Positions 25,246 through 33,904 are shown, numbered from the stretch's first letter. The stretch: 64,000 nucleotides of DNA from Gudongella sp034004165 (GCA_034004165.1 JAVEXI010000002.1:1-64000), one strand, 5' to 3'. A program made the numbers and translations. Notes: generated by a model from the sequence alone, not told the origin.

Positions 25246-26127
25246 TCATTTGCCTATACCTTTTTCTCTAGCGTAGTAAAACAGGTATTGCTGGGCAAAA
25301 CCTGCCAGGTCTCCAAAGAGCTTATCTCCAGACCCTTCCAAAGTTTTTTTCTTAGCATCTTTTCCAAGATAAAGATGCTCCATAATCCTCTTTACCCATA
25401 CATCCACCGGGAATGCCTTCCCCTTTGAATAGGCAAATAAAAGTATGCAGTCACTTACCTTTGGACCTACTCCAGGAAGCGTCATCAACATTTGCCTTGC
25501 TTCATCTAAATCTGCAGTATTTACTGAATTCAGGTCAAACTCTCCATAGGCAACTCTTCTACTGACTTCTTTTAGCCTTTCCGCCCTGAATCCAACTCGA
25601 TAGACTTCTTTGATGTATTCGGGAGTTTTATTGGCCAGCTTAACTGGTTCAGGAAAGCTATAATATTCTCTGCCTCTATATGAACAGATATATTCTCCAA
25701 GGTCTGTGCTGATAGTTTCTACAGCTTTTTTTATCCTCGGAATCTGATTATTTGCTGAGATAATAAAAGAAATGACTGTCTCATAGGGGTCCTGCCTTAA
25801 AAGCCTGATTCCATCTCCATGTCTAATTGCCTCTTCCATTATGGGATCCTTAGACAAAATGCTCTTTATCTCCCCATAGTCTCTGTCCAGGTCAAAGTAA
25901 TTATGCCAGAATTTTTCCCAATCTACCTTATTTACTCTGTCTGCATATAACAGGTCATCTCTTTGTAGAAAATTGGCTACCTTTCCTCCAGCTACGACAG
26001 TATAACTTCCATCTTCTTCCTTATACCATCTGAAACTCTGCCCATTTTCAAATATATGTGTAGTATTAAAGTCTTTGAGTCCTTTTACAATTAACCCGCT
26101 GTCTTTTTCTATCAGCTTATACTCCAT
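25246..26127 (-). CDS. ogg: 8-oxoguanine DNA glycosylase (OGG1/AlkA-type HhH-GPD)
   Basis: A 293-residue helix-hairpin-helix GPD glycosylase that should remove 8-oxoguanine. The HhH-GPD segment reads LPGVGPKVSDCILL..., with catalytic Lys at about 223 and the paired Asp in FPVDVWVKR at about 242. The 19-residue Lys-Asp spacing equals that of human OGG1. The N-terminal TATA-box-like domain contains FENGQSFRWY, also an OGG feature. No FeS cluster Cys are present. The ATG follows AAAGGAGATTCACA. It lies 80 bp beyond the glutamate dehydrogenase stop and its terminator, so it may be expressed by read-through or its own weak promoter. Confidence 0.9.
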   Translation of the reverse strand: MEYKLIEKDSGLIVKGLKDFNTTHIFENGQSFRWYKEEDGSYTVVAGGKVANFLQRDDLLYADRVNKVDWEKFWHNYFDLDRDYGEIKSILSKDPIMEEAIRHGDGIRLLRQDPYETVISFIISANNQIPRIKKAVETISTDLGEYICSYRGREYYSFPEPVKLANKTPEYIKEVYRVGFRAERLKEVSRRVAYGEFDLNSVNTADLDEARQMLMTLPGVGPKVSDCILLFAYSKGKAFPVDVWVKRIMEHLYLGKDAKKKTLEGSGDKLFGDLAGFAQQYLFYYAREKGIGK

Positions 26128-26165
26128 TGTGAATCTCCTTTAAGAGTTGTGTAAATTGATTTTGC

Positions 26166-26201
26166 TTAAAATTCAGGCCATTGGGGTTGCCCCCAATGGC
26201 C
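26166..26201 (-). terminator. Terminator after glutamate dehydrogenase
   Basis: GGCCATTGGGG (26191-26201 on the minus strand), loop GCAA and CCCCAATGGCC (26176-26186), then TGAATTTTAAG. The stem is very strong and the T-run modest. Confidence 0.85.
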
Positions 26202-26208
26202 CTTATTA

Positions 26209-27474
26209 TTAGTACCAGCCTCTTAGTTTCATTGCAGTTGCAACTTTTTTAACTGAATGCATGTAAGCAGCTTTTCTAAGTGTAACATTGTATTCTTCTC
26301 TAATCTTCCAAAGGTCGTTAAATGCATTGACCATTGCGATTTCTTCTTTTTCTTCAACTTCAGCTTCGCCCCAGTAGTATCCGTACAGGTTTTGTACCCA
26401 CTCGAAGTATGATACAGTTACTCCACCTGCATTTGTAAGGATATCAGGAGTTACCAGAATTCCGTTCTTTTCAAGAATTTCGTCTGCTTCTGGAGTTATA
26501 GGTCCGTTAGCAGCTTCTGCTACCATTTTGGCTCTGATCTTGCCAGCATTTTCAGCTGTGATCGCATTTTCAAGAGCTGCAGGTATCATTATGTCAACTT
26601 CCAATGCCCAGAATTCATCAAGTGAGATCATCTTTGCCTTTGGATAGTTAACAAGGTTTTTATGTTCTTTTACCCAAGCAGCCATATCAGCATAGTCTAA
26701 TCCGTCTGGGTTATACAGAGCATAAGTTCCAACTTCTTTTGCCCACTCTCCAAGAGCTACGATCTTAGCGCCTTGTCTTTGAACGTTTTTAACAGTGAAT
26801 CCACCTACGTTTCCAAATCCCTGAATAGCTACAGTTGCTTCTTTTAGATCGATTCCAATTTTCTTTGCAGCTTCTCTGGTTACTACAGCAACACCAAATC
26901 CAGTTGCTTCGTTTCTTCCCAGTGATCCGCCCCAATCTACAGGTTTTCCTGTTATAACTCCAGTGTTCATTGAACCTGTTAGTTTAATGTACTCGTCTAC
27001 CATCCAGGCCATTATTTGACCATTTGTATTTACGTCTGGTGCAGGGATATCAATCTTTTCTCCCAAGTATTTATGAAGACCCTGGATGTAACCTCTTGAT
27101 AGTCTTTCCAGTTCACCTTTTGACAGAGTTGAAGGATCAACAATAACTCCGCCTTTTCCTCCGCCGTAAGGAATGCCTGTTACACAGCATTTGAATGTCA
27201 TCCAGATTGACAAAGCTTTTACTTCATCTGCGTTAACTCCTGGATGAAAACGTATTCCACCTTTGCCAGGTCCAACAGCGTCGGAGTGCATGGATCTAAA
27301 ACCTTTAAAAACTTTTACAGTTCCATCATCCATTTTAACTGGAATTGATATTTCGATTACTCTCATGGGCTCTTTCAAAAGCTCATATACTGATGACTCT
27401 AATCCTAGCGCGTCACATGCAATTTTAACTTGCTTCTGCGCATTCTCCAATGGATTAAGACTTTCTTTTGACAT
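26209..27474 (-). CDS. gdhA: Glutamate dehydrogenase (NAD-type, clostridial)
   Basis: A 421-residue Glu/Leu/Phe/Val dehydrogenase. The catalytic PYGGGKGGVIVDP segment is near 103-115, with the Lys that activates the substrate. The nucleotide-binding GFGNVGG is near 220 and the substrate site PAALENAIT near 295. The length matches the hexameric class from Gram-positive anaerobes. It links glutamate with 2-oxoglutarate plus NH4+, so it is a source of free ammonia in amino-acid fermenters. This bears on the ammonia-dependent purine enzymes proposed here. Start ATG 27474 follows AAAGGGGGTTAATTT. A small hairpin, TGTGGG/CCCACA, lies in the leader near 27499-27514. Confidence 0.95.
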   Translation of the reverse strand: MSKESLNPLENAQKQVKIACDALGLESSVYELLKEPMRVIEISIPVKMDDGTVKVFKGFRSMHSDAVGPGKGGIRFHPGVNADEVKALSIWMTFKCCVTGIPYGGGKGGVIVDPSTLSKGELERLSRGYIQGLHKYLGEKIDIPAPDVNTNGQIMAWMVDEYIKLTGSMNTGVITGKPVDWGGSLGRNEATGFGVAVVTREAAKKIGIDLKEATVAIQGFGNVGGFTVKNVQRQGAKIVALGEWAKEVGTYALYNPDGLDYADMAAWVKEHKNLVNYPKAKMISLDEFWALEVDIMIPAALENAITAENAGKIRAKMVAEAANGPITPEADEILEKNGILVTPDILTNAGGVTVSYFEWVQNLYGYYWGEAEVEEKEEIAMVNAFNDLWKIREEYNVTLRKAAYMHSVKKVATAMKLRGWY

Positions 27475-27535
27475 AAATTAACCCCCTTTAATTTCACTGT
27501 GGGAAAACCCACAAAAGACTATTAATCTCGACAAA

Positions 27536-27564
27536 ATTATATCACAGGAAAAATTGAATAGCAA
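27536..27564 (-). promoter_or_regulatory. gdhA promoter
   Basis: TTGCTA (27559-27564), a 17-bp spacer and TATAAT (27536-27541) on the minus strand. The -35 coincides with the last bases of the rex terminator stem. Confidence 0.78.
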
Positions 27565-27583
27565 CCTCATAAATGAAGTTGCT
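27549..27583 (-). terminator. Weak terminator after rex
   Basis: AGCAAC-T-TCA (left arm) pairs with TGA-G-GTTGCT (27560-27583 overall, one mismatch), followed by ATTCAATTTTTCC on the minus strand. Confidence 0.6.
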
Positions 27584-27600
27584 AATGGGTAAAAACTCGT

Positions 27601-28245
27601 CTAAGCTCTTGATTCTTCTAGGTTCTTAAGAAAATATGAAAGTATAAAAAGGCTTTCGTTAAGTCTGACATTTTCTATCACTACATTGTCTGGAACTAGT
27701 AAATCAGTTGGAGCAAAATTCCATATGCCTTTTATACCAGATTTTACATAAGTATCCGCGATTTCCTGAGCATTTTCTTTTGGAGTAGTGATAATTCCTA
27801 TCTCCACATTGTTTTCCTCTATGAAATCAACGAGGGTGTCCATATCTCTTATTTCAATATCTCTGATGCGAAGTCCTATTACTCTGGGATTTCTGTCAAA
27901 TAGCGATAAGACTTTGAATCCTGCATCCTCAAAACCCTTGTAATTAGCTATGGCTTGTCCAAGATTACCTGCCCCAACTACCACAGCGTTATACTTAGCA
28001 TCAAGCCCCAGTATCTTGCCCAGCTCACGGTGAAGATCTTCTACATTGTATCCGTAACCTTGCTGACCAAAACCACCGAAATTGTTAAGGTCCTGTCTGA
28101 TTTGAGAAGCAGTAAAACCAGTAAGAGCGCTAAGCTCTTGAGAAGAAATTCTGCTTACTCCTTTCTCAATAAGTTCTGTCAGGTATCTGTGATATTTAGG
28201 AAGACGCCTAATAACAGTAATCGACACTTGACTATCTCTATTCAA
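27601..28245 (-). CDS. rex: Redox-sensing transcriptional repressor Rex
   Basis: A 214-residue Rex. The N-terminal winged helix (residues 1-75) contains ISSQELSALTGFTASQIRQDL and FGGFGQQGYGY, both signatures of the family. The Rossmann domain has VVGAGNLGQAIANY (about 88-101) for NAD(H). By known biology, Rex senses the NADH/NAD+ ratio and controls fermentation genes. Start is TTG 28245 after GGTGGTGAATATAAT. The next gene downstream is glutamate dehydrogenase, which has a separate promoter. I did not find a clear TTGTTAA-type Rex operator in the window. Confidence 0.96.
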   Translation of the reverse strand: MNRDSQVSITVIRRLPKYHRYLTELIEKGVSRISSQELSALTGFTASQIRQDLNNFGGFGQQGYGYNVEDLHRELGKILGLDAKYNAVVVGAGNLGQAIANYKGFEDAGFKVLSLFDRNPRVIGLRIRDIEIRDMDTLVDFIEENNVEIGIITTPKENAQEIADTYVKSGIKGIWNFAPTDLLVPDNVVIENVRLNESLFILSYFLKNLEESRA

Positions 28246-28279
28246 ATTATATTCACCACCTATCGCATTTGTTATCCAG

Positions 28280-28308
28280 ATTATATCATTATGGTATATT
28301 CATGTCAA
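28280..28308 (-). promoter_or_regulatory. rex promoter
   Basis: TTGACA (28303-28308), a 17-bp spacer and TATAAT (28280-28285) on the minus strand: a near-consensus promoter. Confidence 0.88.
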
Positions 28309-28415
28309 TTTATTCACATTTTAATTGTCTCAATTTCAAGCTGCCTGCGCTTTTACTACTCTTCTGTTTGAGCTTTTTATGTTAAAATAGTATTTAGAAT
28401 TATGGAGGGATGTAA

Positions 28416-30326
28416 ATGCCTGTATTAACAGTTCAGAATATTACTAAATCATATATCGTAGATACGGTCATAGAGGACATATCTTTTATTGTCGAACCAG
28501 GAGACAGAATTGGCGTTGTAGGACTAAATGGGACTGGAAAGACAACACTTTTTCAGATAATTTCTGGCAAGCTCAGTGCAGATGCGGGCCAGGTTATCTT
28601 TCAAAAAGACTTAAAACTAGGATATTTGGAACAGCACACCAAAGTAGACAGCAACCTTAGTCTTTATGACGAGTGCATGAGCGTTTTTAACCATTTAATT
28701 GAAATGGAAAATAACCTTAGAAGTCTAGAAATTTCAATATCTGAGAACAGTGACCCTGCTTCTGATGAATTGACATCTTTGATGTCAGAATATGGATATT
28801 TGTTAGACGAATTTACAAAATTAAATGGTTATGGCTTTAAATCTGAGATAAGAGGTGTGCTTAAAGGCCTTGGTTTTGCAGAAGAGGACTTCGATAAAAC
28901 CGTCTCAGTTCTAAGTGGAGGTCAAAAATCCAGACTTGCACTCGCAAAACTACTATTGCAGAACCCTGATATTCTTCTGCTCGATGAGCCTACCAACCAC
29001 CTTGATATCGATGCCATAAGCTGGCTTGAAAAGTTTCTAAGGGATTACAAAGGCTCCAGCCTGGTGATATCACACGATAGGTATTTTTTGGACAATGTTG
29101 TTAACCGAATATTTTTCATGGAAAGAAAAAAGCTCTATCAATACAATACAAACTACTCAAAGTTCATCGTACAGCGTAAGAAAGACCTGGATGTTTTAAA
29201 GAAACAATACGAAGATCAGCAAAAGGACATACAGCGTCAGGAGGAAATCATTCAGCGCTACATCAGGTATGGTGGGGAAAGGTATCTTAGGCAGGCCAGA
29301 AGCCGGCAGAAAATGCTTGATAGGATTAAGCTGCTCCCAAAGCATCAGGAACTTAAAAAAGCAAGCTTCAAGTTTGAACCAAATCTGAAATCTGGAAGAG
29401 ATGTGCTAAGTGTTTTGAACATCAACAAGAGCTTTGGTACTAACCATCTTTTGAAAGATATTTCTCTGACTATATATAACGGCGACAAAGCTGGATTAAT
29501 CGGTCCAAATGGAATTGGAAAGACCACTCTTTTCAGGATACTTCTGGGACAATTGAAAGCTGACAGCGGCGATATAAATTATGGACACAATGTAAGACCG
29601 GGATATTTTGACCAAGAAATGTCGGATCTTTCTCCTAATAAAACAGTCATTGATGAAGTCTGGGATACTTATCCAAAACTTACCTATTACGAGATTAGAA
29701 CCTATCTCAGCCGCTTCCTCTTTATAGGTGATGACATCTTTAAAGATATTGAGGACTTAAGCGGTGGTGAGAAGGCGAGGGTTGCTCTCCTTAAACTGAT
29801 GCTTTCTGGAGCAAACCTATTGTTTCTCGATGAGCCTACAAACCATCTGGACATCGACTCTAAGGAGGTTCTGGAGGATGCCCTCCGAGATTATGGCGGT
29901 ACTGTAGTAGTTATATCTCACGATAGGTACTTCTTAAACCAGGTTGCAAACAAGATATTCGAACTTTCTGAAGATGGGCTTAGCGAATTCCTTGGCAACT
30001 ACGATTATTATGCAGAAAAGAAATTTGAGCTGGAGATGCCTGAAGAAACCGAAGAAGACCTTAAGACAAAAACTCAGCTAAGGTTAGAAAAGAAAAAAGA
30101 AAAAGAGATCCTTCAGAGAGAAAGAGACCTTAAAAAGGAAATACTTTCTCTGGAAAAAGAGATCTCAGATATTGAAACTCAAATTGAATTAGTTGACATA
30201 AAGCTCTCTGAGCCTGAAACTTACGAAGATCATGAAATGGCGCTTGAACTTTCACAGGAAAGAGAAAATTTAAAATTAAAGCTTGATTCCACCTATGACA
30301 GGTGGCTGCATATCAATGAAGGCTAA
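28416..30326 (+). CDS. ABC-F family ATPase (YdiF-like)
   Basis: A 636-residue soluble protein with two ABC domains and no membrane segments. The Walker A motifs are GLNGTGKTT (about 36-44) and GPNGIGKTT (about 362-370). The signature motifs are LSGGQKSR and LSGGEKAR, each followed by LLLDEPTNHLD or LFLDEPTNHLD. The linker between the domains (about 240-310) is Arg/Gln/Lys-rich, as in ribosome-binding ABC-F proteins. A charged coiled coil fills the C-terminus (about 545-630). ABC-F proteins act on the ribosome; some protect it from antibiotics, but nothing here shows resistance. The ATG follows GGAGGGATGTAA. Upstream, TGTTAAAAT could be an extended -10. The 3' end overlaps tsaD on the opposite strand by 51 bp. 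Confidence 0.92.
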   Translation: MPVLTVQNITKSYIVDTVIEDISFIVEPGDRIGVVGLNGTGKTTLFQIISGKLSADAGQVIFQKDLKLGYLEQHTKVDSNLSLYDECMSVFNHLIEMENNLRSLEISISENSDPASDELTSLMSEYGYLLDEFTKLNGYGFKSEIRGVLKGLGFAEEDFDKTVSVLSGGQKSRLALAKLLLQNPDILLLDEPTNHLDIDAISWLEKFLRDYKGSSLVISHDRYFLDNVVNRIFFMERKKLYQYNTNYSKFIVQRKKDLDVLKKQYEDQQKDIQRQEEIIQRYIRYGGERYLRQARSRQKMLDRIKLLPKHQELKKASFKFEPNLKSGRDVLSVLNINKSFGTNHLLKDISLTIYNGDKAGLIGPNGIGKTTLFRILLGQLKADSGDINYGHNVRPGYFDQEMSDLSPNKTVIDEVWDTYPKLTYYEIRTYLSRFLFIGDDIFKDIEDLSGGEKARVALLKLMLSGANLLFLDEPTNHLDIDSKEVLEDALRDYGGTVVVISHDRYFLNQVANKIFELSEDGLSEFLGNYDYYAEKKFELEMPEETEEDLKTKTQLRLEKKKEKEILQRERDLKKEILSLEKEISDIETQIELVDIKLSEPETYEDHEMALELSQERENLKLKLDSTYDRWLHINEG

Positions 30327-31316
30327 ATTGGGGTCTACTCTCAAATCAAGAGGAGACCTCTTTCCTTTTATATAGTTAAAATATCCAGCAGAGCCAATCA
30401 TAGCTGCGTTGTCAGTACATAAAACTGGCGATGGAAAATACACTTTTATGCCCTCTTTATTTCCTCGCTCCATAAGATCTTTTCTTAAGCCAGCATTTGC
30501 TGCAACGCCTCCTGCTATTGCGATTTTATCTCTGCCGTTCTGCTTAGCAAGTCTGAAGGTCTTTTCCACTAAAACTTCTAATACAGCCTCTTGAAAACCA
30601 GCAGCAACATCTGCAATCACCGGTTCTTCTCCTCTTTGCTTCGACTGATTCAGATAGTTTAATACTGCTGTTTTAAGTCCACTGAAGCTGAAGTCATAGC
30701 TGTCATCTTCTAAGAACACCCTTGGGAAATGTATTTTTGATCCGTCACCCTTAGCTGCAAGTGAATCTATGACAGGGCCTCCAGGATATGGCAGACCCAT
30801 CGCTCTGGCGACCTTATCAAAAGCTTCACCAGCAGCATCATCTCTAGTCCTTCCAAACAGCCTGTACTGGGCATAATCCTCCACGTCTAGTAAATAGGTA
30901 TGCCCACCGGATACTACAAGACAGGTAAACGGAGGTTCTAAATCTTTATGCTCAATAAAATTTGCGCAAATATGCCCTTCTATGTGATTTACCCCTACTA
31001 GAGGAATACTAAGTCCATATGCAATAGCTTTTGCTGAAGCCAGCCCTACAAGGAGAGCTCCGATAAGCCCTGGCCCCTGGGTTACACTGATAAAATCCAA
31101 ATCTTTAAAATCAGTACCAGCCTCGTTAAGCGCTTCTTCTATTATTATATTAATATTTTCGATATGTTTTCTGGATGCGATTTCAGGCACCACACCGCCA
31201 TATTCTCTGTGTATATCAATCTGTGACGATATTATGTTTGAAAGAACCTCTCGACCATTCTTGATGACACCACAAGAAGTCTCGTCGCAGGAGGTCTCTA
31301 TAGCCAATGTCAGCAT
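30276..31316 (-). CDS. tsaD: tRNA N6-adenosine threonylcarbamoyltransferase TsaD (Kae1)
   Basis: A 346-residue ASKHA-fold enzyme that transfers threonylcarbamoyl to A37 of ANN-decoding tRNAs. The N-terminal LAIETSCDETSCGV and metal-binding His residues in ASRKHIENI and GVNHIEGH (HxxxH, about 111-115) are visible. SGGHTYL and the C-terminal GGVAANAGLR and CTDNAAMIG segments are intact. The ATG follows GAGGTGAAAAA and lies 4 bp past the rimI stop. It is the last gene of the tsaE-tsaB-rimI-tsaD operon. Its last 51 bp overlap the ABC-F gene. Confidence 0.96.
   Translation of the reverse strand: MLTLAIETSCDETSCGVIKNGREVLSNIISSQIDIHREYGGVVPEIASRKHIENINIIIEEALNEAGTDFKDLDFISVTQGPGLIGALLVGLASAKAIAYGLSIPLVGVNHIEGHICANFIEHKDLEPPFTCLVVSGGHTYLLDVEDYAQYRLFGRTRDDAAGEAFDKVARAMGLPYPGGPVIDSLAAKGDGSKIHFPRVFLEDDSYDFSFSGLKTAVLNYLNQSKQRGEEPVIADVAAGFQEAVLEVLVEKTFRLAKQNGRDKIAIAGGVAANAGLRKDLMERGNKEGIKVYFPSPVLCTDNAAMIGSAGYFNYIKGKRSPLDLRVDPNLAFIDMQPPVIGGIKL
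30332..30369 (+). terminator. Terminator of the ABC-F gene inside tsaD coding sequence
   Basis: GGTCTACTCT (30332-30341) pairs with AGAGGAGACC (30349-30358) with one mismatch, followed by TCTTTCCTTTT. It begins 6 bp after the ABC-F stop and lies wholly within the 3' end of tsaD. Confidence 0.75.
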
Positions 31317-31320
31317 TTTT

Positions 31321-31773
31321 TCACCTCAGTAAATTTTCTTTCCACATTATCACAGCATCCTCATGATTGTCTGTGTAGTAACCGGGTCTAATCCCAGCTT
31401 CTGAAAAACCGTGCTTTTTATACAGACCTAGAGCTGTCTGATTAGACTTGCGAACTTCGAGAGTCATGTGAGGAATTTCGTTTTTAGTGCAATAATCAAT
31501 CATACCCATGAGAATAGCTTCTCCTATACCTTTACCTCTCATGGATGTTCCCACTGCTATATTCGTAATATGAGCTTCATCCAATATTCTCCAAAATCCT
31601 CCATACCCAACTACCTCATCATCCACCTCAGCGACGACGTAAACAGCGAGGATATTATCTTCTATCTCGGTTCTAAAGGCTTCTTCAGACCAAGGTGTAC
31701 TGAAAGATTCCTTTTCTATTTCTAGAACTCTTTTAATGTCTTTAGTCTCCATTTGTCTGACGCTTATTATCAT
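31321..31773 (-). CDS. rimI: Ribosomal protein S18-alanine N-acetyltransferase (RimI)
   Basis: A 150-residue GNAT acetyltransferase. The acetyl-CoA loop reads MRGKGIGEAIL (about 78-88), and the C-terminal LGLYKKHGFSEAGIRPGYY is typical of RimI. The ATG overlaps the tsaB stop (ATGA). Gene order with the tsa genes supports the RimI assignment over other GNAT proteins; the true peptide substrate was not determined. Confidence 0.92.
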   Translation of the reverse strand: MIISVRQMETKDIKRVLEIEKESFSTPWSEEAFRTEIEDNILAVYVVAEVDDEVVGYGGFWRILDEAHITNIAVGTSMRGKGIGEAILMGMIDYCTKNEIPHMTLEVRKSNQTALGLYKKHGFSEAGIRPGYYTDNHEDAVIMWKENLLR

Positions 31774-32471
31774 CTGGTTTGCCTCTTTTCCTTAAGCGCT
31801 CTCTGAGCTTGCGAATCCCTTAGGTAGTCTGGAGCCATAGTAAAGAGGTCATCTGAACCCTCTTCTTCATATTTTTTTACACCCAGTTTACATACTGCAG
31901 AACCACTGCTCAGGTTGAGATGCCCCGGTGCAAAAATAATCATATCTTTTAACTCTTCTTGAAGCTCTTCCCTATAAACTACCGAACCATCGCCTACTGC
32001 GATTACTTTTTTCCCTAAATTCTTAATAATTTTTGTTAATTCAGAGACCTCTATTGCATCTGGGTTCATTATAGTTTTAGGAAATCCATCCATCTCATAA
32101 ATCCCTGTAAACACTCTGTCACGTCTGGCGTCCATCATCGGTACAACCAAAGGTTGATATGGGAATCCCATAGCAAGCACCTCTAGGGATGAAACTCCTA
32201 CAATTGGTTTTCCAGTTACATGTGCAAGTGACTTAGCTGTTGCAAGACCGATTCTAAGGCCTGTAAACGACCCAGGTCCGTCTGCAACAGAGAACAGGTC
32301 CATTTCCTCAGGTTTAAGCTTTAAGTTCTCTAACAGCTCTTTAATCATGGGAACAAGTGCCTCAGAATGGCTCATATCGAGACTTAGTGAAAACTCTCCC
32401 AATAGCTGTTCTCCATCCATTACAGCGCAGGTCGTCATCAATGTCGATGTATCTATTCCAAGTACTTTCAT
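31770..32471 (-). CDS. tsaB: tRNA threonylcarbamoyladenosine biosynthesis protein TsaB
   Basis: A 233-residue TsaB, the catalytically inactive ASKHA partner that dimerises with TsaD and recruits TsaE. It begins MKVLGIDTSTLMTTCAV, and contains GPGSFTGLRIGLATAK (about 66-81), the family's best signature. The ATG overlaps the tsaE stop by 4 bp. The C-terminal third is variable, as usual. Confidence 0.95.
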   Translation of the reverse strand: MKVLGIDTSTLMTTCAVMDGEQLLGEFSLSLDMSHSEALVPMIKELLENLKLKPEEMDLFSVADGPGSFTGLRIGLATAKSLAHVTGKPIVGVSSLEVLAMGFPYQPLVVPMMDARRDRVFTGIYEMDGFPKTIMNPDAIEVSELTKIIKNLGKKVIAVGDGSVVYREELQEELKDMIIFAPGHLNLSSGSAVCKLGVKKYEEEGSDDLFTMAPDYLRDSQAQRALKEKRQTR

Positions 32472-32923
32472 TGAACCAGCTCCTTAATAAGCAAATTGTA
32501 TTTGTCCCCAAATGCTTTAATGTGTATAGTTCTTTCTTCAGGCAGACTGCCTTCCTCAATGTATAACTCAAGCCTTTTTTCAGGAAGGAATTCTTCAATT
32601 TTGTCCGCCCACTCAACCAGGCATACTCCGTCACCATAAAAATAGTCTTCAGCTCCAATATCTTCAAGCTGATGCCAGTCATCTAGTCTATAGACGTCAA
32701 AGTGATACATAGGTAATCTACCATCATAACTATTCATAAGGGTGAATGTCGGACTAGTTATGTAATCTTCCACTCCCAGACCCTGGCCTATAGCTTTACT
32801 AAGGGTAGTTTTCCCAGCTCCTAGGTCGCCATTTAGACAAACGAAATCACTCGGCTGTAATAGTTTGCCGAGGCGGATTCCAAATTCTATTGTTTCATTT
32901 ATACTTTTAATTTCTTTCTTCAT
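32468..32923 (-). CDS. tsaE: tRNA threonylcarbamoyladenosine biosynthesis ATPase TsaE
   Basis: A 151-residue P-loop ATPase. The Walker A is GDLGAGKTTLSKAIGQGLG (about 34-52). SPTFTLMNSY follows, then HFDVYRL, and LVEWADKI (Walker B/Glu region) near 101. It is the first gene of the t6A operon, with overlaps down to tsaD. The ATG follows AGGGAAGAAAACT. Confidence 0.95.
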   Translation of the reverse strand: MKKEIKSINETIEFGIRLGKLLQPSDFVCLNGDLGAGKTTLSKAIGQGLGVEDYITSPTFTLMNSYDGRLPMYHFDVYRLDDWHQLEDIGAEDYFYGDGVCLVEWADKIEEFLPEKRLELYIEEGSLPEERTIHIKAFGDKYNLLIKELVQ

Positions 32924-32963
32924 AGTTTTCTTCCCTAAATTTAGTGTAGTTCATCAGCTCTTA

Positions 32964-32992
32964 ATTATACCAAAACATCTTTATATTCACAA
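32964..32992 (-). promoter_or_regulatory. Promoter of the tsaE-tsaB-rimI-tsaD operon
   Basis: TTGTGA (32987-32992), a 17-bp spacer and TATAAT (32964-32969) on the minus strand. Confidence 0.8.
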
Positions 32993-33003
32993 GTAAACGT
33001 GCA

Positions 33004-33033
33004 ATCAAAAAGAGAATGCATTTAGCATTCTCT
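33004..33033 (-). terminator. Terminator after ribU
   Basis: AGAGAATGC (33025-33033 on the minus strand) pairs with GCATTCTCT (33011-33019), followed by TTTTTGATTG. Confidence 0.88.
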
Positions 33034-33055
33034 CTGAGTGAAAGCCAGACATTAT

Positions 33056-33664
33056 CTATCTGTGCAATATTGGTGAAACTCTCTTGTACAGTAGTATTGT
33101 AATCGCTGACAGCAATACTCCTTTAAGTAGGTTGAATGGAGCTATTGAATACAGCATCAAAGTCCATAAATCAGTTATGTTTTTGTTAATAGCTGTTCCC
33201 ATATCGACCAATGCTTGTACTGGCATACCAAACAATTTTGCATAGAATGGGAATATGAAGTAGTAGTTTGCAGCTGTAATAAAAACAGTCATAGCAATTG
33301 TTCCAACTACTAGTCCTATCACTGCTCCACCAAATGTTTTCTTCTTGAAATAGATGGCTCCTGCAGTGTATGCAAATACACTTCCTACTGCAAAGTTTGC
33401 AAATTCTCCTACTCCGCCAGTTGTCGTTCCGTCAATTATAAGGTTGAGAAAGTTTTTGAGAAACTGGATTATTACGCCAACCATGGGTCCCATTGCAAAA
33501 GCGCCTAATAATGCAGGCAGGTCTGAAATGTCAATTTTGATAAACGGCGGTGCCATCCATAACAGCGGAAATTCGAAAAACATTAGAATAAACGCTATTA
33601 CCCCCAAAATCGAAACCTTTACCATCGTCTTTGTCGTCCATAGTTCTCTGCTTAATGTGTACAC
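33056..33664 (-). CDS. ribU: Riboflavin ECF-transporter substrate-binding component RibU
   Basis: A 202-residue membrane protein with about six helices, the S component of an energy-coupling-factor importer. FEFPLLWMAPPFIKIDISDLPALLGAFAMGP (about 31-61) is the family hallmark. It binds riboflavin and depends on the EcfAA'T module, which is not encoded in this window. Start is GTG 33664 after GGAGGGATACAC. The FMN riboswitch directly upstream confirms the substrate. Confidence 0.95.
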   Translation of the reverse strand: MYTLSRELWTTKTMVKVSILGVIAFILMFFEFPLLWMAPPFIKIDISDLPALLGAFAMGPMVGVIIQFLKNFLNLIIDGTTTGGVGEFANFAVGSVFAYTAGAIYFKKKTFGGAVIGLVVGTIAMTVFITAANYYFIFPFYAKLFGMPVQALVDMGTAINKNITDLWTLMLYSIAPFNLLKGVLLSAITILLYKRVSPILHR

Positions 33665-33703
33665 GTGTATCCCTCCATAAAAATTTATTACTTCTGGGGA
33701 TAT

Positions 33704-33729
33704 AAAAAACCCCGAAGCAATCTTCGGGG
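33704..33729 (-). terminator. Terminator controlled by the FMN riboswitch
   Basis: CCCCGAAG (33722-33729 on the minus strand), loop ATTG and CTTCGGGG (33710-33717), then TTTTTTATA. It sits between the aptamer and ribU. Confidence 0.92.
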
Positions 33730-33747
33730 CATAAAAAACAGATTATA

Positions 33748-33856
33748 TCATCTTCTTTCATCCAGACTTTAACTGTCGGCCCTGGAGTTTCACCAGATCA
33801 ACCTTTCGGTTCGCGGGCTTTACCGCCGGTGAGGAATTGCACCTCGCCCTGAAGAT
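33748..33856 (-). promoter_or_regulatory. FMN riboswitch (RFN element) of ribU
   Basis: On the minus strand the conserved blocks appear in order: ATCTTCAGGGCGAGGTG, AATTCCTCACCGGCGGTA, AGCCCGCGA, GATCTGGTGAAACTCCAG, and GGCCGACAGTTAAAGTC with GGATGAAAGAAGAT. P1 is ATCTTC paired with GAAGAT. FMN binding should favour the terminator and turn off riboflavin uptake. Confidence 0.97.
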
Positions 33857-33868
33857 ATATCTGCGTTA

Positions 33869-33897
33869 AGCATATACGATAGTCTATGTTTTGTCAA
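33869..33897 (-). promoter_or_regulatory. ribU promoter
   Basis: TTGACA (33892-33897), a 17-bp spacer and TATGCT (33869-33874) on the minus strand, just upstream of the aptamer. Confidence 0.78.
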
Positions 33898-33904
33898 GAG
33901 GGGA

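Noticed and set aside
27475..28415. Rex operator sites near rex and gdhA
   Set aside because: No match to TTGTTAA-N4-TTAACAA was found that I would defend; only AT-rich sequence is present.
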